Of a DNA stretch of 18,850 nucleotides, positions 14,215-18,850 are shown in pieces; the first letter of the stretch is position 1; every line of letters begins with the position of its first letter. The stretch spans positions 1 to 18,850 of the forward strand of contig CAMLSG010000097.1 of NCBI GenBank assembly GCA_946482635.1, given 5' to 3'. The DNA comes from an uncultured Duganella sp. (GTDB lineage: Bacteria > Pseudomonadota > Gammaproteobacteria > Burkholderiales > Burkholderiaceae). A program made the position numbers and the translations under genes. Under the pieces are notes generated by a model. It worked only from the letters and a program-made list of their open reading frames with translations, made no database searches and was not told the origin of the DNA.

Positions 14215-15126
14215 ATGCAAAAATCTAGCCTGATCGGCCTGGAGGCCGTGCTTGCTGTCGCCCGATGCCAGAGCTTTCGACGCGCAGCGAATGAACTCGG
14301 CCTCTCGGCCACGGCCGTGAGCAACGCTGTAGCCGGACTTGAGGCGCGCCTGGGCGCCCGCCTGTTTCACCGGACCACGCGCAGCGTCGCGCTTACCGAA
14401 GCTGGCGAGCATTTCGTGGCGAGGATTGCACCGGCCTTGTCCGAGATTCGCGGCGCCATGGAGGAAACGACCAGCAAGCGCCACCTGCCAATCGGCACGC
14501 TCCGCATCAATGCCTCGCTGGGTGCGGCCCGCATGGTATTTGCGCCTTTCGTCCTGGAGTATCTGCGCCGCTATCCCGACATGAAAGTGGAGATCGTGAC
14601 TGAAGGCCGCATGATCGACGTCGTGGCCGAGGGCTTCGATGCCGGCATACGCCAGAGCGAGATGGTGCCGCAAGATATGGTTCGCATCCCGATCGACGGT
14701 GATCTTCGCATGGCGGTTGTGGGGTCGCCTGGGCACTTTGCGCGATTCCCGGTTCCGGCTTCGCCGGCGGAACTTTCAAAGCATCCTTGCGTCCGTGCCA
14801 GGTTCCCTAGCGGTGCGCCATCGCGCTGGGAGTTCTCCCATCATGGCGAAGCGATCAATGTCGAAGTCAGTGGGCCGCTCACGCTCGACGATCCGGGTCT
14901 CATGCGGGAAGCCGCGTTGGCCGGCGTGGGCCTGGCCTATCTGGCTGACTGGTATGTGCGTGACGACCTGGCCGCTGGCCGGCTTGTGCGCGTGCTGCAG
15001 GACTGGACGCCCAGCTACCCTGGGCTTGCGCTTTACTATCCGCCCGGCTGGCAACTGCCGGCGGGGCTCCGCGCTTTCGTGGATCTGATTCGTGAACTTA
15101 GCCCGCGATTGCGCTCCCGGGCTTGA
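14215..15126 (+). CDS. LysR-family transcriptional regulator
   Basis: The 303-residue protein is a typical LysR regulator. The N-terminal winged helix-turn-helix spans about residues 1-62 (S-F-R-R-A-A-N-E-L-G-L-S-A-T-A-V-S, then LEARLGARLFHRTTRSVALT). The effector-binding domain covers about 90-295, with I-G-T-L-R-I-N near its start, D-A-G-I-R near residue 145 and A-G-V-G-L-A-Y-L near 240. The F-H-R-T-T-R and D-A-G-I-R patterns place it in the large CrgA/DsdC-like branch common in Proteobacteria. The start could be this ATG or the GTG six bases earlier at 14209; neither has a clear ribosome binding site. It is divergent from the aldehyde dehydrogenase and probably its regulator. Its end faces the AraC-type gene with 23 bases between. 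The effector is unknown. Confidence 0.93.
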   Translation: MQKSSLIGLEAVLAVARCQSFRRAANELGLSATAVSNAVAGLEARLGARLFHRTTRSVALTEAGEHFVARIAPALSEIRGAMEETTSKRHLPIGTLRINASLGAARMVFAPFVLEYLRRYPDMKVEIVTEGRMIDVVAEGFDAGIRQSEMVPQDMVRIPIDGDLRMAVVGSPGHFARFPVPASPAELSKHPCVRARFPSGAPSRWEFSHHGEAINVEVSGPLTLDDPGLMREAALAGVGLAYLADWYVRDDLAAGRLVRVLQDWTPSYPGLALYYPPGWQLPAGLRAFVDLIRELSPRLRSRA

Positions 15127-15149
15127 GCCATGTCGTTGGCTGGCAGGGG

Positions 15150-16028
15150 CTATTCCACCCGCGTAACCACGGCGCGCGAGGCATCATCGTAGCGCAGCAG
15201 GCGCATGGCGCCGCTGGCGTCGGCCGCCGCAGCCAACAGGGCCTTGGGCCCCATGCCGGTGTACTGCACGAAGTCGCGCACCATATGGGCCTGGTCGTGG
15301 TAGCCGCAATCGACCGCGAGCCGGGTCAGCCCGCCATGCCGCGGCGGTGCAACGATCATGTGCGACAAAGCGCGGATATAACGCAACATGCGTTTGCCGT
15401 CGCGCAGGCTCTGGCCGTAGCTGGCCATCACGCGCCGCCCCAGCTGGCGTACGCCGATGCCCAAGCGGCTGGCAATTTCTTCGGTCGGCAGGGACAGCAG
15501 CGGGGGCGGCAGCATCAGGGGCTGCGCCCCGCGGCGAAAGCCTGCCTCACGGGCGGCAAGCCGCCGCACCAGCCAGTCCGCCACCAGCGCCGTCCAGCGT
15601 GCGCTGTCGCCGCCGGCGCGCAGGCGCTCTTCCAGTTCGGCGACACCGCGCCAGTCCGGCGCGGCGTCCGCAATCGGCACGACGGCATCGCGCAATTCGC
15701 CAGGGGGCACGTCGACCAGGCGCCCCAGATGGCCAACCTCGATCACGGCGCTGATGAAGGTGGTGCCGGGCTGCCAGACTGCCGGCGTGTGCGAAGTCAT
15801 CGGCCCGGTGATAAACGGCGCGGTTTCCAGCCGCTCCCGGCCGCCCGCCTCGCGAAAACGCGAACCGCCGCGGATAAAGAAAGTAAGCATGGGACAGGGC
15901 GAGGCCGGCACCAGCACCGCGCCCGGGCTATTGCATTCGATGTGGAAATAGCGCACTACCCCCGCCAATTGCGGCGGAGGGGCTATGGCCAGGCGCATCG
16001 GCGCCAGAATCGCATCCACGTCACGCAT
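15150..16028 (-). CDS. AraC-family transcriptional regulator
   Basis: The product (292 residues from this start) has an N-terminal ligand-sensing part, with PASPCPMLTFFIRGGSRFRE near residues 41-60, and a C-terminal AraC DNA-binding domain. The first helix-turn-helix is P-T-E-E-I-A-S-R-L-G-I-G-V-R-Q-L near 181-196. The second is L-A-V-D-C-G-Y-H-D-Q-A-H-M-V-R-D-F near 237-253, followed by the conserved T-G-M-G-P-K. The N-terminal part resembles the DUF6597 type seen before AraC domains. I prefer the ATG at 16028: an earlier ATG at 16037 overlaps a perfect TATAAT box and would be untranscribed. A third ATG at 15998 is also possible. None has a ribosome binding site, so translation may be leaderless. 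The target genes are unknown. It is divergent from the CNNM/CorC-type gene. Confidence 0.88.
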   Translation of the reverse strand: MRDVDAILAPMRLAIAPPPQLAGVVRYFHIECNSPGAVLVPASPCPMLTFFIRGGSRFREAGGRERLETAPFITGPMTSHTPAVWQPGTTFISAVIEVGHLGRLVDVPPGELRDAVVPIADAAPDWRGVAELEERLRAGGDSARWTALVADWLVRRLAAREAGFRRGAQPLMLPPPLLSLPTEEIASRLGIGVRQLGRRVMASYGQSLRDGKRMLRYIRALSHMIVAPPRHGGLTRLAVDCGYHDQAHMVRDFVQYTGMGPKALLAAAADASGAMRLLRYDDASRAVVTRVE

Positions 16029-16035
16029 GGCCAGC

Positions 16036-16041
16036 ATTATA
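16036..16041 (-). promoter_or_regulatory. Perfect -10 box of the AraC-type regulator
   Basis: TATAAT lies on the minus strand at 16041-16036, with no good -35 hexamer upstream in a very GC-rich stretch. Transcription would start near 16029, directly at the chosen start codon (16028). Confidence 0.5.
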
Positions 16042-16097
16042 GGGGGCTTCCACCAGGCGCGCTGGCGGCCGCGACGGCGCGGCGCACCAGGCCGCCA

Positions 16098-16106
16098 TGC
16101 TAGAAT
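16098..16106 (+). promoter_or_regulatory. Extended -10 promoter of the CNNM/CorC-type gene
   Basis: TGCTAGAAT is an extended -10 element (TGn before TAGAAT), which often works without a -35 box; none is visible in the GC-rich DNA upstream. Transcription would begin near 16113, giving a leader of about 23 bases before the TTG start at 16136. Confidence 0.55.
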
Positions 16107-16135
16107 CGCCCTCTTACTGACTCGTCATCACGACC

Positions 16136-17425
16136 TTGGATACCGTTCCCTTGTGGGCGCAATTTGCCGCCCTCGCCTTCCTGATCCTCGCCTCGGCCTT
16201 CTTCGCCATGGCCGAAACCGCCCTGATGGCGGCCAATCGCTTCCGCCTGCGCCACCAGGCCAAACGCGGCAGCCGCCGCGCCATCGCCACCCTGTGGCTG
16301 CTGGAACGCACCGAACAACTGCTGTCGCTGGTCCTGGTCGCCAATACCCTGATCAACGCCATGGCCATCGCCCTGGCAACGGCCATCGCCATTACCCAGT
16401 TCGGCCTGGAGCAGCATGTGATCCTGCTGTCGACCGTGATCGTGGTGTTCCTGCTGATCGTGCTGGCTGAAATCTCGCCCAAGATCATCGGCGCGCGCTA
16501 TGCCGACCAGATCGTGCTGCCGGCGTCCTTCGTGCTGCGCCCCCTGCTGTCGGTCTCCAAGCCGCTGCTGTGGTTCGTGCACCTGTTCGTCAACACCCTG
16601 CTGCGCCTGTTCCGCATCAAGCCCACCGGCCAGATCCAGGAAGGCAAGCTGTCGGCCGACGAACTGCGCTCGGTCCTGCTGGAAAACGGCAGCTTCATCC
16701 CGAAAAAGCACAAGAGCATCCTGCTCAACCTGTTCGACCTGGACACCATCTCGGTGGAAGACATCATGACCCCGCGCGCCCACATCGAGGCGCTCGACCT
16801 GGCCATGCCGGTCGAAGACATCAAGTCCCAGCTCACCACCTGCTTCCACAACAAGCTGCCGGTGTATGACGGCGAGATCAACCAGGTGGTCGGCATCCTG
16901 CATGTGCGCAAGGCCATCGCCCTGCTCAACGAGCAGGACGAGCTGACGGTCGAACACTTCCGCAAGCTGCTGTCCGAGCCTTTCTTCATCCCCCAGGACA
17001 CGCCGGCCTTCGCCGCCCTGCAGAATTTCCAGGAAAACCGGGAGCGCCTGGCCATCGTGGTCGACGAATACGGCGAGGTGCAGGGCCTGGTCACGCTGGA
17101 CGACATCATCGAAGAGATGATTGGCGAGTTCACCACGTCCACCCCGAGTGCGGCGCGGGCCGACAGCTTTGGCTGGGACGAGCATGGCGAATGCCTGCTG
17201 GAGGGCAGCACCGCATTACGTGACATTAACAAGCGTCTGGGTTTAAACTTCCCGCTTGATGGGCCCAAGACCCTGAACGGCATGCTGCTGGAAGTGTTAC
17301 AGGACATCCCCGACGCCCCCATTTCCGTCAAAGTGGGGAATTGCATCGTGGAAGTGGTGCAAGCACAAGACCAGGCCATTAAAGTAGTGAAATTACGACG
17401 TCCGGAGTTCCGCCAGGCAGAGTGA
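16136..17425 (+). CDS. CNNM/CBS/CorC-domain membrane protein (HlyC/CorC family)
   Basis: The 429-residue protein has the full architecture of this family, which is linked to magnesium or cobalt efflux and ion homeostasis. The DUF21/CNNM membrane domain covers about residues 1-165, with helices near 5-25, 62-88, 95-118 and 128-155, and A-E-T-A-L-M-A-A-N-R-F-R after the first helix. A CBS-domain pair follows at about 205-330 (I-M-T-P-R at 210-214; V-V-D-E-Y-G-E-V-Q-G at 308-317), then the CorC_HlyC domain at 340-420. The start is TTG: an in-frame stop lies at 16118-16120, and no ATG or GTG occurs between it and the first membrane helix, which starts right after the TTG. There is no clear ribosome binding site. 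From codon 361 on, codon use changes: four TTA codons in the last 69, none before. Confidence 0.93.
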   Translation: MDTVPLWAQFAALAFLILASAFFAMAETALMAANRFRLRHQAKRGSRRAIATLWLLERTEQLLSLVLVANTLINAMAIALATAIAITQFGLEQHVILLSTVIVVFLLIVLAEISPKIIGARYADQIVLPASFVLRPLLSVSKPLLWFVHLFVNTLLRLFRIKPTGQIQEGKLSADELRSVLLENGSFIPKKHKSILLNLFDLDTISVEDIMTPRAHIEALDLAMPVEDIKSQLTTCFHNKLPVYDGEINQVVGILHVRKAIALLNEQDELTVEHFRKLLSEPFFIPQDTPAFAALQNFQENRERLAIVVDEYGEVQGLVTLDDIIEEMIGEFTTSTPSAARADSFGWDEHGECLLEGSTALRDINKRLGLNFPLDGPKTLNGMLLEVLQDIPDAPISVKVGNCIVEVVQAQDQAIKVVKLRRPEFRQAE

Positions 17426-17446
17426 ACCGTGCGGACCTTTACAAAA

Positions 17447-17466
17447 ATGATGCCTACAGGCATCAT
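17447..17466. terminator. Hairpin between the CorC-type gene and pilB
   Basis: ATGATGCC (17447-17454) pairs perfectly with GGCATCAT (17459-17466) around a TACA loop, 22 bases after the CorC-type stop codon. On the plus strand the U-rich run (CTCTTTATTAAT) begins only about 10 bases later, so termination there may be weak. On the minus strand the stem is followed at once by TTTTT-type sequence. Confidence 0.5.
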
Positions 17467-17508
17467 CCGGAGACTCACTCTTTATTAATATTCTGATAGT
17501 GCGCTCCT

Positions 17509-18850
17509 ATGGCAGCAGTCCAACCCACCTCGGCGTCCGGCTCCCCTATGTCGGGACTGGCCCGGGCCCTGATGCAAGCGGGGCGTCTTACCCCGCCGCA
17601 AGCGGACGCGCTGAACAAGAAGGCAATTGCCGAAAAGTCCACGTTTATTGACGTGTTGCTGGCTGGCGGCAGCATCAACGCACGCGACCTGGCCGTCTTC
17701 TGCGCCGAAACCTTTGCCTATCCGCTGCTCGACCTGGGCGCCATCAATGTCGACATCTTGCCGCCCAAGGCCATCGATACCCGGCTGATGGCGACCCAGC
17801 GGGTGATCCCGCTGGCCAAGCGCGGCAACAAGATGTCGGTGGCGCTGTCCGATCCGACCAATACCCAGGCCCTGGACCAGATCAAATTCCAGGCCGAATC
17901 GACAGTCGAGCCAGTCATTGTGCAGCACGACGTGCTGCTCAAGCTGCTCGAGAGCCTGACCAAGAGCTCGACCCAGACCGTCCTCGAGATGACCGGCGAA
18001 GAAGGGGAAATCGAGTTCGCCGAAGAAGAATCGATATCGCAGGCGCAAGGCGCCGCCGCGGCCGACGCCGAGGTGGAGGATGCGCCTATCGTGCGTTTCC
18101 TGAACAAGATGCTGATGGATGCGGTCAATATGGGCGCCTCCGACTTGCATTTCGAGCCTTACGAAAAGTTTTACCGCATCCGCTTCCGGGTCGACGGCAA
18201 CCTGGTCGAGCACGCCCAGCCGCCGACCTCGATCAAGGACAAGCTGGTCTCGCGCATCAAGGTGCTGTCCAAGCTCGATATCTCGGAAAAACGCGTGCCG
18301 CAGGACGGCCGCATGCGCCTGATCGTGTCCGCCACCAAGACCATCGACTTGCGCGTGTCGACCCTGCCGACCCTGTTCGGCGAGAAGACCGTGATGCGTA
18401 TCCTGGATGCGACCCAGGCCCAGATGGGCATCGATTCGCTCGGCTACGATCCGGACCAGAAGGAAATCCTGCTGGATGCCGTGCACCGCCCGTACGGCAT
18501 GGTACTGGTGACCGGCCCGACCGGTTCCGGCAAGACGGTGTCGCTGTACACCTGCCTGAACATCCTGAACAAGCCTGGCATCAATATTTCGACCGCGGAA
18601 GACCCGGCCGAGATCAACCTGCCGGGCGTCAACCAGGTCAACGTCAACGACAAGGCCGGCCTGACCTTCCCGGTAGCGCTGAAAGCGTTCCTGCGCCAGG
18701 ATCCGGACATCATCATGGTGGGTGAGATCCGCGACCTGGAAACGGCGGATATCGCGATCAAGGCCGCGCAGACCGGCCACATGGTGTTCTCCACCCTGCA
18801 CACCAACGACGCGCCGTCGACCCTGACGCGCTTGATGAACATGGGCGTCG
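17509..18850 (+). CDS. pilB: Type IV pilus extension ATPase PilB, N-terminal 447 residues (cut by window edge)
   Basis: PilB is the cytoplasmic hexameric ATPase that drives pilin polymerisation in type IV pili. The open frame runs to the window end; the family is about 570 residues, so roughly the last fifth is missing. Visible parts are the N-terminal MshEN-type domain (about 15-150), an acidic linker at 160-192, and the ATPase core. The core has S-D-L-H-F-E-P-Y at 211-218, Walker A G-P-T-G-S-G-K-T at 336-343, the Asp box S-T-A-E-D-P-A-E-I at 361-369, Walker B I-I-M-V-G-E-I-R-D at 401-409, and the His box around H424 and H431 (G-H-M-V-F-S-T-L-H-T-N-D). GspE of type II secretion is the main alternative, but the EDPAEINLPGVNQVNVN run is typical of PilB. 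No clear ribosome binding site precedes the ATG. pilC and pilD would be expected next. Confidence 0.95.
   Translation, partial: MAAVQPTSASGSPMSGLARALMQAGRLTPPQADALNKKAIAEKSTFIDVLLAGGSINARDLAVFCAETFAYPLLDLGAINVDILPPKAIDTRLMATQRVIPLAKRGNKMSVALSDPTNTQALDQIKFQAESTVEPVIVQHDVLLKLLESLTKSSTQTVLEMTGEEGEIEFAEEESISQAQGAAAADAEVEDAPIVRFLNKMLMDAVNMGASDLHFEPYEKFYRIRFRVDGNLVEHAQPPTSIKDKLVSRIKVLSKLDISEKRVPQDGRMRLIVSATKTIDLRVSTLPTLFGEKTVMRILDATQAQMGIDSLGYDPDQKEILLDAVHRPYGMVLVTGPTGSGKTVSLYTCLNILNKPGINISTAEDPAEINLPGVNQVNVNDKAGLTFPVALKAFLRQDPDIIMVGEIRDLETADIAIKAAQTGHMVFSTLHTNDAPSTLTRLMNMGV

Noticed and set aside
1..18850. CRISPR array, insertion sequence, prophage or tRNA gene
   Set aside because: No regularly spaced repeats, transposase or integrase motifs, terminal inverted repeats or tRNA-like T-loop sequence were seen by eye on either strand.

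Overview
The window looks like chromosomal DNA of a GC-rich betaproteobacterium, most likely of the family Oxalobacteraceae (Massilia, Duganella or Janthinobacterium type). This rests on strong C/G third-position codon bias, the beta-type PilB and CorC/HlyC-like proteins, and the gene content. The genus is an inference; no search was run. No tRNA, rRNA, insertion sequence, prophage or CRISPR array was seen.

Positions 1-12090 form a purine acquisition and degradation locus, nearly all on the minus strand. It starts with the truncated N-terminus of a lipoprotein 5'-nucleotidase-like metallophosphoesterase (1-223). Next come a TonB-dependent outer-membrane receptor (354-2756) with a long, operator-rich leader, and an exported adenosine deaminase (3101-4528). 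A tightly packed run follows (in transcription order xdhA, xdhB, xdhC, guaD, then ada), encoding xanthine dehydrogenase, its cofactor-insertion chaperone and guanine deaminase. Upstream lie allantoinase puuE (minus) and, divergent from it, hydroxyisourate hydrolase uraH (plus). In outline: extracellular nucleotides are dephosphorylated and adenosine is deaminated outside the cytoplasm. Guanine and hypoxanthine/xanthine are oxidised to urate inside. Hydroxyisourate and allantoin are then hydrolysed. Urate oxidase, OHCU decarboxylase and an inner-membrane purine permease are not in the window.

Positions 12092-16037 hold unrelated genes. An orphan NuoB-like [4Fe-4S] subunit abuts uraH tail to tail, and its short leader folds so that the ribosome binding site lies inside an 8-bp stem. 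Then come a divergent aldehyde dehydrogenase / LysR-regulator pair, in which the dehydrogenase lacks the usual active-site glutamate, and an AraC-family regulator.

Positions 16136-18850 look like core genome: a CNNM/CBS/CorC-domain membrane protein with a TTG start, and the first 447 codons of the type IV pilus extension ATPase PilB, cut by the window end.

The most original points are the RBS-masking hairpin on the orphan nuoB, the compartment split of the purine pathway, the glutamate-less aldehyde dehydrogenase, the paired repeats in the puuE/uraH divergent region, and a plus-strand terminator with no gene in front of it near 3063-3092.
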